A stretch of DNA of 64,000 nt from Myxococcales bacterium (GTDB lineage Bacteria; Myxococcota_A; Polyangia; Polyangiales; Polyangiaceae): NCBI GenBank assembly GCA_903642325.1, contig CAHJWM010000010.1, positions 1-64,000 on the forward strand. The letters run 5' to 3'. Shown piece after piece: positions 8,154 through 16,687 of the stretch. Every line of letters starts with the position of its first letter. Within the stretch, counting starts at the first letter, position 1. The translations under genes and the position numbers were made by a program. The notes below the pieces were generated by a model. That model had not been told where the DNA came from and ran no database searches. It was given only the letters and a program-made list of their open reading frames with translations.

Positions 8154-9899
8154 ATGCGTGTTTCGCTGAAGCAACCCGTGCGTGCCCGCTTCTGCGTGCT
8201 TGCCGTGGCGCTGGCAGTCCTTTCGGACTGCGCGAGCAAGGAGCCGGCCGCGGAGGCCAGCGCGAGCGGAGCTCGCGGGTTACCGGACCTCGGCGAGCCG
8301 CCAAGCCTGCTGGGGGTATTGACCATCAGCCACCCGGGCGCTGCCTATCAGGCGCTGCGAGATCTGAGCTCGCCATTCTCCGGGCTGTTGCCGGCCGGCC
8401 TCCCGATGATGGTCGTCAGCGCGCTCGGCTTGCCACCGCTCGCGGCTGACTCTTTCGATCCGCGGTTGCCGGTCTTTGGCGCCGTGCTGCGCGGCGACGG
8501 CGCCGCTCCGGGCTGGGTCCTGGCGATCCACGCCGTGGCAGGTCCGGAGCTGGTCGCCAAGCTGTGCAGCGGTTCGCAAGCGCCGTTCCGCGCGGTCACG
8601 AGCAGCACGCCGGGCCTGACGGCGCTGCAGCCGAGCCACCCGCCAGACGGGTCAGCCGGGGCGCCCCCCCTAGCCGCATTCGACAATTACTTGTTGGTGG
8701 GGAGCGATGCAGAGGCTCTGGCCTCGGCCGGGCCGTACGTTGCACGCATGCTGCCCAAACGCGCGCTGCCCACGGCGGCCGTGGCCGTGCACTTTTCCAA
8801 GCAGGCGTTGTCCAGTCAACTGGTGCCTGCGCTGCGTGGGCTCTGGGCCAGCTACCGGACCACGCTCGCCCATGCTGAGCAAATCGAGCGTTCGGCGCAC
8901 GGCGGACGCTCGCCCGACTTTGCAGATCCGGCGCAAGTCATTCTGGGCGCGGACGCCGCCATCGAGGCCGCGCTCTCTATCATCGCCGACGCGAGCGGGC
9001 TCGAATTGGACGTGGAGCCCTACGCGGACCGCCTGGAAGCGAACCTCGTGCTCACGCCGGACGATGGTTCCAGCACTCAGCACAAGCTTTCCGCGCTGGC
9101 CGGCGGCACGGCCCGAGCGCTTTTGACCTTGCCGGCCGGGACTCAACTCGCCCTTGGTTTTATCCGTAGCCCCGCAGAGCGGGAGGCCGCCGGGAGCGCA
9201 GCTGCCGAAGACTGGGTGCGCTTACTGGGCCAGCGCTTGTCAGAGGCGGGCGCGCAGCAACTGCGCGCTGTGCTCGCGGACTGGGAGCTCGGCCGCGGTA
9301 CACAGAGCAGTTACGGCTTCATCGCTGGCAACCAGCCTGGTGCCTACCTGGTCACGGACGTAGCGGACGAGGCTCGCTTGCGGCGCGCCGGCGCGGGTCT
9401 ATTCGGCCTACTCGCGCTGCCCGGGTTACGCGCTCCGCTCAGCGAATTTTTAGGGCGGCCTGAAGTCACGGATGTCGTCGCCACGCAGGCGGCGGAATTT
9501 CCAAAGGCGTCCCGGAAGCGAGTGGTGTTTGCGCCCAGCACTGGGCACAAGCCGGCTGTGCCGCCCCTTTCGTTTTCTTGGCTCGTGGAGGAGAAAACCG
9601 GCTTCGCCGTTGCCGGCAAGGATGCCGACGCGCTGCTCAAGGAGGTGGTAACCAGCGCTCGTGGCCAAGGCGAAACGCTGGCGAGCTCCGCGCACATCAC
9701 AGAAAGCGTACAGCGCATCGGCGAGCAAGCCGCGCTGTTCGCCTTCCTCGACGCGCGCGTCACCGGGCTAGGGCCGGAAACGGGCCCGCCCGCGCCCGTA
9801 TTGTTAGCTCTGGCAAAGCGCGGCAGCAGCGGCTACCTAAGCGTTGAAATCACGAAAGCGGCGGCAGACCTCGCCCTCCGGGGCGCCCTCGGGCTGTGA
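8154..9899 (+). CDS. Secreted or lipid-anchored protein of unknown function
   Basis: A 581-residue protein with no family I recognise. The first 25 residues form a basic then hydrophobic export signal ending at Cys26; the box before it (LSDC) has an atypical Asp at -1, so lipid attachment is uncertain and simple export or an inner-membrane anchor are alternatives. The rest alternates hydrophobic strands with Ala/Gly-rich turns and contains repeated motifs of the type 'LPAG...' and 'GSDAEALA', reminiscent of paralogous myxobacterial surface proteins. An ATG at 8154 is preferred over upstream in-frame starts that lie inside ssb. It overlaps nothing, sits 4 bp after ssb and 1 bp before the next gene, so it is probably co-transcribed with both. 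Confidence 0.7.
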   Translation: MRVSLKQPVRARFCVLAVALAVLSDCASKEPAAEASASGARGLPDLGEPPSLLGVLTISHPGAAYQALRDLSSPFSGLLPAGLPMMVVSALGLPPLAADSFDPRLPVFGAVLRGDGAAPGWVLAIHAVAGPELVAKLCSGSQAPFRAVTSSTPGLTALQPSHPPDGSAGAPPLAAFDNYLLVGSDAEALASAGPYVARMLPKRALPTAAVAVHFSKQALSSQLVPALRGLWASYRTTLAHAEQIERSAHGGRSPDFADPAQVILGADAAIEAALSIIADASGLELDVEPYADRLEANLVLTPDDGSSTQHKLSALAGGTARALLTLPAGTQLALGFIRSPAEREAAGSAAAEDWVRLLGQRLSEAGAQQLRAVLADWELGRGTQSSYGFIAGNQPGAYLVTDVADEARLRRAGAGLFGLLALPGLRAPLSEFLGRPEVTDVVATQAAEFPKASRKRVVFAPSTGHKPAVPPLSFSWLVEEKTGFAVAGKDADALLKEVVTSARGQGETLASSAHITESVQRIGEQAALFAFLDARVTGLGPETGPPAPVLLALAKRGSSGYLSVEITKAAADLALRGALGL

Positions 9900-9900
9900 C

Positions 9901-11010
9901 ATGACGCTTGGCTCAGAGACGGTGTTGGTGACCGGTTTTCCCGGCTTTCACGCCCGGAAGCTCGCATTTCACCTGCTTCGGGCAGAGTCCGAGTTGCGGC
10001 TCATTCTCCTCCGTCGCGCAGAGGACGCGGAACGCAGCTCCGAGCTGTTGTTCGAGCTGGGCGCGGCCGATCGGGCGCGGGTCGTCGAGCTCGAAGCCGA
10101 TCCGGCCGCGCTCGACTTCGGGCTGAGCGGGGTCGATTACCTCCGGCTCGCGGGCTCGGTTCAGCGCGTGTTCCACTTTGCTTCCGTGCTCGAGGGGCGG
10201 CGGAAAACTTCCGATCTGGCCGCGCACAACCTGGCCTGTGCGCGGGAAGTGCTCGCGTTTGCAAAAATCGCCGGTGATGTGCGCGGGCTCGTGCTGCTGT
10301 CCAGCGTGAAAGTATGCGGCACGCGCACCGGCGTCATCCGTGAGGAAGAGCTGAGAGAAGGTCAGTCGTTCCGCGGTTGCTTGGACGAGTCTTTGGCGAC
10401 GGTGGAACTGATGTTCGCGCGTGAGCCTCGTTTGCCGTCGATCATCCTCCGCCCCTCTCAGCTCGTAGGCGATTCGCGCACCGGCGAGTTGGAGCAGCTG
10501 GGCTTCCCTTATCCTTGGCTGGTGTTCATCGAACGCGGTCCGAAGGAATTGATCGTGCCTGTGCCGCATCGACCGGAAGCGCCCGTGCAAATCGTGCCCA
10601 TCGACTTCGCGGTGAGCGCTGCCCACGCGTTGAGCGCACAGCCCGGTGCGTACGGCAAGCGCTATCACCTCGTCGACCCAGCGCCCCCGACGCTCAGGCA
10701 GTTTTTAGGTATGGCGGCGTTGGCTTCCGATAAGCGCCTGGCCGACACTTTCAACGCGGGCGCGTTCACACGCGGCCTAGTTGCCAACCCAGGCTTGCGC
10801 TTGCTCGCGCACAGCGCGCGCGGGCTGCGTGATCTGTTTGCGGCCGCGCCATACTTCGACGCCTCGCAGGCACAGGCGGCTTTGGCCGCGGCCGGGGTCC
10901 ACTGTCCGCCGGTGTCCAGCTACTTGGACCGCATGCTCGAACGCGCACGCGCAGTCTCCGCAGCCCATGAAGTCGAGCCACTGGGTCCCGAGTTGGATGA
11001 CGATGTCTGA
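9901..11010 (+). CDS. Extended SDR / NAD-dependent epimerase-like protein
   Basis: A 369-residue Rossmann-fold protein. The nucleotide motif at the start is 'TGFPGFHARKL', a variant of the TGxxGxxG loop, and the fold continues with 'VDYLRLAGSVQRVFHFAS' typical of extended SDRs and of the thioester-reductase / male-sterility group. The usual YxxxK catalytic pair is not clear ('SSVKVCGT' occupies the Ser strand and no YxxxK follows), so it may not be a classical oxidoreductase. The C-terminal 120 residues cap the active site. The ATG at 9901 is chosen because earlier in-frame starts lie inside the previous gene. It is in the same run as ssb and its stop overlaps the SGNH gene start. Confidence 0.7.
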   Translation: MTLGSETVLVTGFPGFHARKLAFHLLRAESELRLILLRRAEDAERSSELLFELGAADRARVVELEADPAALDFGLSGVDYLRLAGSVQRVFHFASVLEGRRKTSDLAAHNLACAREVLAFAKIAGDVRGLVLLSSVKVCGTRTGVIREEELREGQSFRGCLDESLATVELMFAREPRLPSIILRPSQLVGDSRTGELEQLGFPYPWLVFIERGPKELIVPVPHRPEAPVQIVPIDFAVSAAHALSAQPGAYGKRYHLVDPAPPTLRQFLGMAALASDKRLADTFNAGAFTRGLVANPGLRLLAHSARGLRDLFAAAPYFDASQAQAALAAAGVHCPPVSSYLDRMLERARAVSAAHEVEPLGPELDDDV

Positions 11011-12385
11011 GCCGTCGGAGCCGGCGGAGACCAAGGCGGCAGAGGTCGAGCGTGGCATAGGGCTAGCACTCGCCGCCGCGGCGGCCGTGATCGTGGTCAC
11101 GTGCGCCAGCCGGGGCGGCCTCGAGCCAATGTCGACCGCGCCGCGGGCTTCGGCCGCGGTTTCTAAGGCCGCGGTCGTGCGAGCGGTCCCAGGCGCGCCC
11201 AGCGCGCAACCGGTCGCGCTCGGCTCCGCCGAGCTCATGCCAAGCTCAGTCGGGGCCGTGAACGAGGCGGCGCAGCTCGTTTTTAGCCATTTTTACGCGG
11301 ACCTGGCCGGGCTCGATCAGCGCACGCGCACGGTCCCGGTACGTATCGTGTGGCTTGGTGACTCGCACACGGCCGCGGATTACCTGACGGGTGGGGTGCG
11401 CGCGCGCTTGCAGGCGCGCTTTGGCGTCGGCGGTCCTGGCTTCGTGCGCATTGGCGTCGAGCCGTATCGGCACGCGCAAGTGCGCGTCGGTTGCGACGGA
11501 ACGTGGCGCGTCGAACCGCCGCAACCCTCACGCCGCGCCCCGTTCGACGATGCCATCTTTGGCCTGGGCGGCATGCGCAGCTCGCCGGGCGGCGCGCCGG
11601 CACAGGCCGGCTTCGAGCTGAGCCCGGGCACCGCTTACGGCCGGCTGCACTGGCAAGTTTGGTATTCACTTCGGAAAGGCGAACGCTTTCGCGTATCGCT
11701 CGGCGGCGTCACGCAGGTCGTCGATGAGACCACGGCGCAGGGCGACATTGCCGGCGCTGGTTTTGCGAGCCTGGCGCTGGACAGCGCGCTTTTGGACCGG
11801 CTCGAGCTCGTGGCCTTGGCGGGCTCACCGCATTTCTATGGCCTGATTGTCGAGGGAAGTGAGCCCGGCGTGGTACTCGACACGGTCGGTATCGACGGTG
11901 CACGGCTGGCGACGGCGCTGGCTTGGGGGGCGTCGTCGTTCGAAGCGGCGCTGGCCGCCCGTGCCCCGTCGCTGGTCGTATTCGCCTTTGGCACGAACGA
12001 AGCATTCGATACGGACAAGGTCGACAAGTACCGAGCTCAGTATCGAGAGCTTTTGGCGCGAGTGCACGTAGCGGCGCCCACTGCCGATTGCCTATTCGCC
12101 GGTCTGCCCGACGCGAACGCGGTCGGTGGCGGCTCCGAGCCTCGCGTTGTAGAGATCGACGCGCTACAGCGCTCGCTCGCTGGCGAGCTGGGTTGCGGCT
12201 TCATCAGTCAGCTGGACATCATGGGCGGTTCCGGCGGGTACTCGCGCTGGGCGAACCAGAGCCCCCGGCTCGCGCGGGGCGACCGCCTACACCTGAGCAT
12301 CAAGGGATATGAACTGATTGCAGACGTCATCTCGGACCGCTTGCTCGCGGCGTACGACGCGCAGCCGAAGAACGCGGCGCATTAG
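11003..12385 (+). CDS. SGNH/GDSL-family hydrolase, membrane anchored
   Basis: A 460-residue protein with a transmembrane or signal segment at about 18-35, then a spacer, then an SGNH hydrolase domain. The catalytic elements are visible: block I GDS with Ser121, block III 'GTNEA' with Asn332, and block V 'DRLH' with Asp427 and His430. Block II Gly is probably in 'GVGGPGF'. Such enzymes are often O-acyl esterases acting on cell-wall or exopolysaccharide acetyl groups, but the substrate here is unknown. Two starts are possible (10997 and 11003); both overlap the stop of the SDR gene. It faces a paralogue on the other strand (12399-13880), sharing the GVVLD-x-x-G and GDS-flanking stretches. Confidence 0.75.
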   Translation: MSEPSEPAETKAAEVERGIGLALAAAAAVIVVTCASRGGLEPMSTAPRASAAVSKAAVVRAVPGAPSAQPVALGSAELMPSSVGAVNEAAQLVFSHFYADLAGLDQRTRTVPVRIVWLGDSHTAADYLTGGVRARLQARFGVGGPGFVRIGVEPYRHAQVRVGCDGTWRVEPPQPSRRAPFDDAIFGLGGMRSSPGGAPAQAGFELSPGTAYGRLHWQVWYSLRKGERFRVSLGGVTQVVDETTAQGDIAGAGFASLALDSALLDRLELVALAGSPHFYGLIVEGSEPGVVLDTVGIDGARLATALAWGASSFEAALAARAPSLVVFAFGTNEAFDTDKVDKYRAQYRELLARVHVAAPTADCLFAGLPDANAVGGGSEPRVVEIDALQRSLAGELGCGFISQLDIMGGSGGYSRWANQSPRLARGDRLHLSIKGYELIADVISDRLLAAYDAQPKNAAH

Positions 12386-12398
12386 GCGGCATTACGGC

Positions 12399-13880
12399 TT
12401 AGTGCCCGTGCCTTGCGGCATTGTAGGCCTGCATCAAGGCACGAAACACCCAGTTTCCGATCACTTCGGAGCCAACGGCGCTGGGGTGGGTCATGTCCGC
12501 TTGGCCCAAACCACGGCGTACCCACGTGGGCATGGAGTGCGCCCCGCCCATGGCCGTGTAGGTGTCGAAGAACGCGCAGCCCACCTCGGCGGCGGCGCTG
12601 CGTTGCTCCGCGACGATGGCGGGGATGACGCGCATGCTGACGATCTCCTCGCCTACCTTCGCCGCGCGATCCATGGCGCCAATGACCAAGCAGCTGGCGC
12701 TAGGCCGCGCGCGCTGGCCTTGCAAGAGCACGTCCTTCATCGTGCGGTGGTAATCGGTCATGGGGTACAAGAAGCCGTCACCACTTTCGTTCGCGCCAAA
12801 CTCGTAAATGAGCAGATCTGGCTTTCGCCAGGCCAGCTGCTCCGCCCAGTGCGCATCGTCTTCTTTATCTAAAAAGCGAATACGCGCGCCTTGCACGCCG
12901 AGCGCGTCCAACACCACGCCGGGCGTATCGCGCTCCAGTACGACTCCGAACGCACGTGACACACCGCTCTTCGTGAAGATTTCGAACTCGTGCGCATCGT
13001 CCGGCACCGCGATCGTAAAATAGGCGGATTTCTTTGGCCCTCGTGTATCGAGTAAGGCCCGTTCGAGCCCGTCCACGCTCACTTGCAGCGTCCCACCGTC
13101 CGGATCAGCCAAATAATCCAGCGTGAAGCGGCTGGCGGTTCTGCCGAATGGCCCGCTTTTAGCAGTGCCAAAACGCGCAAGCACGTTCCTATCGGCCTTG
13201 AACGATACCCCGCCCAGCCCGTACAGACCATCCGCCGCGTACGGCCCAACGATGCGACTCACGCTCCAGCCAGCGGTCGCAAAACGCGTCACGTCATTGT
13301 GGAAGTAGGCCGGCCAAGCGTTGGCGATCAGCATGAAGCCGTGTCCTGAGTCACCAAACTGTGCTTGCAGTTTGCGGCGCAACGTCCCGCTCACTAAATC
13401 GCTGACCACGATTGAATCGCCAAAGTGCGCGATGCGCGTGACGGCGTGCGCCTCCTTGCGCGCGGTGGCGGTCAGCGCGCGAACGAAGCCATCCAGCGCA
13501 TGCCCACTCGGATCGGCCAGGGGCAGCGGTGGGTCGGCCGCGTCGATGGCCGGTAAAGGCACGTCCCCCGCGCGCGCCTCCGCGCGGAGCTCACCCTCGA
13601 GCGACTCCGTATCGGGCTGGGCGAGCTCGCTACGGGTTTCGGTTTCGCGGGTCAGCTTGGCCTCGCCAACGGGCACGGCGGCTTCCATCAGCTTTCCTCG
13701 CGCATTTTCCGGCGTCCGGGGAGCGTGAAAAATTGCGAGCGGTTCCAGCCGCGGCACGCGCTCCGCCAGCATCCCCAACGCGATCACCGTCAACGCCGCG
13801 ATGCCGGGGGGCGAGCCAAACGGCGTGCTCACGAACCACGCTCGGAAGCGTCGATCCCGTTCAGTTGCTGCAGGACACAT
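12399..13880 (-). CDS. SGNH/GDSL-family hydrolase, paralogue of the convergent gene
   Basis: A 493-residue protein with one N-terminal membrane segment at about 23-42 and a Pro/Glu-rich spacer. The hydrolase domain has GDS (Ser156), 'GANES' and a C-terminal 'DMTHP' that provides the catalytic Asp/His. The stretches 'HFGDSIVVSDLVSGTLRRKLQ' and 'GVVLDALG' match the neighbouring plus-strand SGNH protein, so the two are paralogues placed tail to tail with only 13 bp between the stop codons. The start at 13880 overlaps the end of the FHA gene by 20 bp, suggesting co-translation. Likely an extracytoplasmic esterase; substrate unknown. No membrane-bound O-acyltransferase is next to it. Confidence 0.75.
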   Translation of the reverse strand: MCPAATERDRRFRAWFVSTPFGSPPGIAALTVIALGMLAERVPRLEPLAIFHAPRTPENARGKLMEAAVPVGEAKLTRETETRSELAQPDTESLEGELRAEARAGDVPLPAIDAADPPLPLADPSGHALDGFVRALTATARKEAHAVTRIAHFGDSIVVSDLVSGTLRRKLQAQFGDSGHGFMLIANAWPAYFHNDVTRFATAGWSVSRIVGPYAADGLYGLGGVSFKADRNVLARFGTAKSGPFGRTASRFTLDYLADPDGGTLQVSVDGLERALLDTRGPKKSAYFTIAVPDDAHEFEIFTKSGVSRAFGVVLERDTPGVVLDALGVQGARIRFLDKEDDAHWAEQLAWRKPDLLIYEFGANESGDGFLYPMTDYHRTMKDVLLQGQRARPSASCLVIGAMDRAAKVGEEIVSMRVIPAIVAEQRSAAAEVGCAFFDTYTAMGGAHSMPTWVRRGLGQADMTHPSAVGSEVIGNWVFRALMQAYNAARHGH

Positions 13881-15438
13881 CAGCGAGCTGCTTACACAAT
13901 GTGTGCAGCATCTTCAGATCGCGCTCGCTGCCCAAGCCGCTGGCGATCTTTTGTTGCAGCGAAGACTTGGCTTGTAGGAGCTTGCTGCGGTCTGGCTCTG
14001 CCGTCGTCACTCCGGGCGCCTCGTCGAACGGATTCTTTCGAACCAGTGTCGAGGGCGCAGCGGCTTTTGCCGCCGCCACTTGCCTCGGCTCGTTGCCATT
14101 GCTCAGCTCGGGGCTGCCGGCGGGGGAGCGCGCTTGTGCTACGCCCTTGGCGAGAGGTTTGGGCGCGCTCGGCAACTGACTGACGTCCACGAATTCGGCG
14201 CCGGTGCCCGTCAACTCGTTGGCGGCGCGCTTGCGCCGAATGGAGTCGACCGTGGTCGTGCGCGAAATTCGATCGAGCAGCGCGCGTTTCTCGGCCGGAT
14301 CGTTGCTAGCATTGGCTTTGGCGAACAACGAGTCGGCCCATGCGCCTTGAATTTGGCGGTACTCGGCCGTGTTACGCGCGTTGCTCGAATCCGGAATCTC
14401 TGCCGCTCGGCGCTCCGCGCCGTCGACATCGCCCTTGTCGAGCAGGGCCTTGGCATCCGAGAGGCTGTGCATGGTCGCCTCCGCAGACTCGTGCCCGCTT
14501 CCGATATTTGGCGCCGGCGACGTGCCGCGCGTCGCGACGATCAGCCCAAGCGCGACCAAAACGGCGACCCCGCCGATGGCCGCTAGCTTGACGCCCTGGG
14601 GTAGGTTGCCGAGGCGTGGGCCAGAGTATTCGCCGAGGGCGCTGCCGCTGAAGGTGAGGGCGCTCGCCTGTTGGCTTTCGTCGGCCCCAGGCACGTAAAT
14701 ATCGCCGGCGGGAATGAACTTCAGGATCACGTCACCGAGCTCGATCACATCGCGCGCGTCGAGCAAAGTACGCGGTAGCTCGACCCCATTCACACGCACG
14801 CCGTTGGCGCTTTCGCGGTCGACGATTTCGTAGCGGCCATCGCCAAGCGGCTTGACCTCGGCATGGATGCGGCTCACCGACGGGTGATTGATGGGCACAT
14901 CGCACTCTTCGCCGCGCCCCATGACAACTACCTGGTCTTGGAGCAGGGGGTACTCTGCGCCCATGGTCGGTCCGACGACCATCACGAGACGGTCGGGCTG
15001 ACCGAGCAACGCTTGGCTGCGCGGGGCGGCGGGCATGGTCACGGCTTTGTCGAAGGCTTCAGGCTCGATGATGGTGTCGTCCAACACCTGCAGCCGATAG
15101 TCGCCGAGCTGAACTAGGTCTCCGTGGACTATCTCGTGATGCTCATTTACGCGCTGCCCGTTTACGTAGCAGCCGTTGTAGCTCGTGAGGTCGACCAGCA
15201 ACCAGCGTTCACCGGGCTTACTGAGACGCGCGTGACGGCGCGAGATGTTCCGCTCGGTCAAGCGCACGGTGTTCTCTTCCGCGCGGCCGATCGTGTAATC
15301 GTCACGGACGAGGTGGACGACCGTCTTCATCGCCTGGTCGTCCTCGATCGTCAACTTCCACATCGGTGCGCCCGGTGCCTCGCCGCGGTCAACGCCATCG
15401 AAACGCTCTTGCCGCGACAGACCGTCCAAATTTGTCAT
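13861..15438 (-). CDS. Membrane protein with two FHA domains
   Basis: A 525-residue protein. The first FHA domain (about residues 30-120 of this start) shows 'GRAEENTVRL', 'ISRRHARL' and 'SYNGCYVNG'; a second (about 155-250) shows 'GRGEECDVPI', 'VSRIHAEV' and 'SANGVRVNG'. These are the phosphothreonine-binding motifs. A single membrane segment at about 290-315 follows, then a roughly 190-residue extracytoplasmic region with helical character. It probably reads Ser/Thr kinase activity. Start choice: ATG at 15438 avoids the overlap with the beta-lactamase gene stop, while an ATG at 15501 would add 21 residues; the choice is not certain. The SGNH gene downstream overlaps it. Confidence 0.85.
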   Translation of the reverse strand: MTNLDGLSRQERFDGVDRGEAPGAPMWKLTIEDDQAMKTVVHLVRDDYTIGRAEENTVRLTERNISRRHARLSKPGERWLLVDLTSYNGCYVNGQRVNEHHEIVHGDLVQLGDYRLQVLDDTIIEPEAFDKAVTMPAAPRSQALLGQPDRLVMVVGPTMGAEYPLLQDQVVVMGRGEECDVPINHPSVSRIHAEVKPLGDGRYEIVDRESANGVRVNGVELPRTLLDARDVIELGDVILKFIPAGDIYVPGADESQQASALTFSGSALGEYSGPRLGNLPQGVKLAAIGGVAVLVALGLIVATRGTSPAPNIGSGHESAEATMHSLSDAKALLDKGDVDGAERRAAEIPDSSNARNTAEYRQIQGAWADSLFAKANASNDPAEKRALLDRISRTTTVDSIRRKRAANELTGTGAEFVDVSQLPSAPKPLAKGVAQARSPAGSPELSNGNEPRQVAAAKAAAPSTLVRKNPFDEAPGVTTAEPDRSKLLQAKSSLQQKIASGLGSERDLKMLHTLCKQLADVSCSN

Positions 15439-15472
15439 GCTTTTGCGCACTCTTAAATACCCTTCCGCTCTT

Positions 15473-16576
15473 TCAGGGCCGAAAGGCGAAAAGCGCATCA
15501 TTGACCGCAGGCCGGGCCGCCCGGATTCGTGGATTGTTCCGCGTCGGGCAGACGCGGTTACTCAGCAGGACCAAAACACGCTCGGCGTCGGGATCACACC
15601 ACAGGCTCGTGCCCGTGAACCCCAGATGCCCAAAGCTGCGCCCGCTTGCAAGCTCGCCGGCCGAGGATTGCTGCGCCGATTTCCCGTCGAAGCCCGCGCG
15701 GAGCGTCCCGCCCGGACGCACCGCGAGCAGTGGCGCCAAGCCTGGAGCGTCGAGCCATGCGTCCGCGCGTCCGTGACAGACATCGAGCAGGGCGCGCCCG
15801 AAGCGTGCGACACCTGCCGCGCTGCCGAACAACCCGGCGTGGCCGGACAGCCCGTGGCCGGACAGCGCCCAGGCATTTTCGTCGTGCACCACCCCCTTCA
15901 CAACCCCGCCGCGGAAAGCGATGGTCTCGGTCGGCAGACAACGCTCGACGAAGTCCCGGTGGCGGCTCCTGAGCAGTCGGGCGGAGCCCACCTCCAAGCC
16001 AAGCGGGGCGCACACCTCGCGCTCGACGAGCTGATCGAGCGGGATGCCCTCGAGCCGTTCCAGCGCCAAGCCGAGCAGCGCGTAGCCGAGGTCACTGTAC
16101 ACCGGCGCATAGCCGCCATCGTCCGCCGGCAGCGCGCACCCCTCACGCCGCCCGTCGAGCGCCTCCGCGATCGCCGCTCCGCGTTCGAACGGCAAGCCCG
16201 CTATCAGTGGGGCAAACAGGCTGCGATGGGCTTCGAGCCCAGAGCGATGCGAAAGCAGAAGCAGCAATGACGCCGAGCCAGTGAGGGTGCCACGCGCTTC
16301 AGGCAAAAGATCTGCGAGCGTGGTCTCGAAGGTCAGGCGACCGAGGTGCACCAAGCGAGCCACGGTGAGCGCGGTGAACGGTTTGCTGACCGAGGCCAAA
16401 TCGAAAAATGCGTTGCAGTCGACCTCCGGTTGCGCAGGCTTCAGTGCGAACGAAGCGCCGTCGGCCTGCTCCCAGCCTCGAGCGCCGCGCCAAGCAACGG
16501 CGACGACGGCAGCAGGCGCCGCGCCCGGTTCGATCACGAATCGCCGCGCGATGTCGCTGAGGAGTGGATGTGGCAT
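15473..16576 (-). CDS. Serine hydrolase, class C beta-lactamase / esterase family
   Basis: A 367-residue protein of the beta-lactamase/transpeptidase-like fold. The SxxK nucleophile motif is 'SVSK' at 62-65, a Tyr-containing second motif is 'YSD' at 160-162, and the third is 'HLGFTG' near the end (HxG type). The family contains esterases, D-aminopeptidases and AmpC-type enzymes; no signal peptide is evident, so it is probably cytoplasmic, favouring an esterase or peptidase role. An in-frame TTG at 16597 would extend it by 7 residues, but the ATG at 16576 is preferred. No ribosome site is obvious for either. It is first in a minus-strand run with the FHA and SGNH genes. Confidence 0.8.
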   Translation of the reverse strand: MPHPLLSDIARRFVIEPGAAPAAVVAVAWRGARGWEQADGASFALKPAQPEVDCNAFFDLASVSKPFTALTVARLVHLGRLTFETTLADLLPEARGTLTGSASLLLLLSHRSGLEAHRSLFAPLIAGLPFERGAAIAEALDGRREGCALPADDGGYAPVYSDLGYALLGLALERLEGIPLDQLVEREVCAPLGLEVGSARLLRSRHRDFVERCLPTETIAFRGGVVKGVVHDENAWALSGHGLSGHAGLFGSAAGVARFGRALLDVCHGRADAWLDAPGLAPLLAVRPGGTLRAGFDGKSAQQSSAGELASGRSFGHLGFTGTSLWCDPDAERVLVLLSNRVCPTRNNPRIRAARPAVNDALFAFRP

Positions 16577-16687
16577 AATGAAGGGGGAGAGCCGCAAGCG
16601 CGGCTTTGAAATCCAAGCGATTTTGACCCGCCGGGAGCTCTACCGCTATCCTCAAGTGGCCGTACAAGGATTGGAAGGCGAGAAGCG

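Noticed and set aside
10781-10996. Upstream part of the SGNH hydrolase frame
   Set aside because: It reads Arg-rich and overlaps the SDR gene; the start at 11003 (or 10997) fits the membrane segment.
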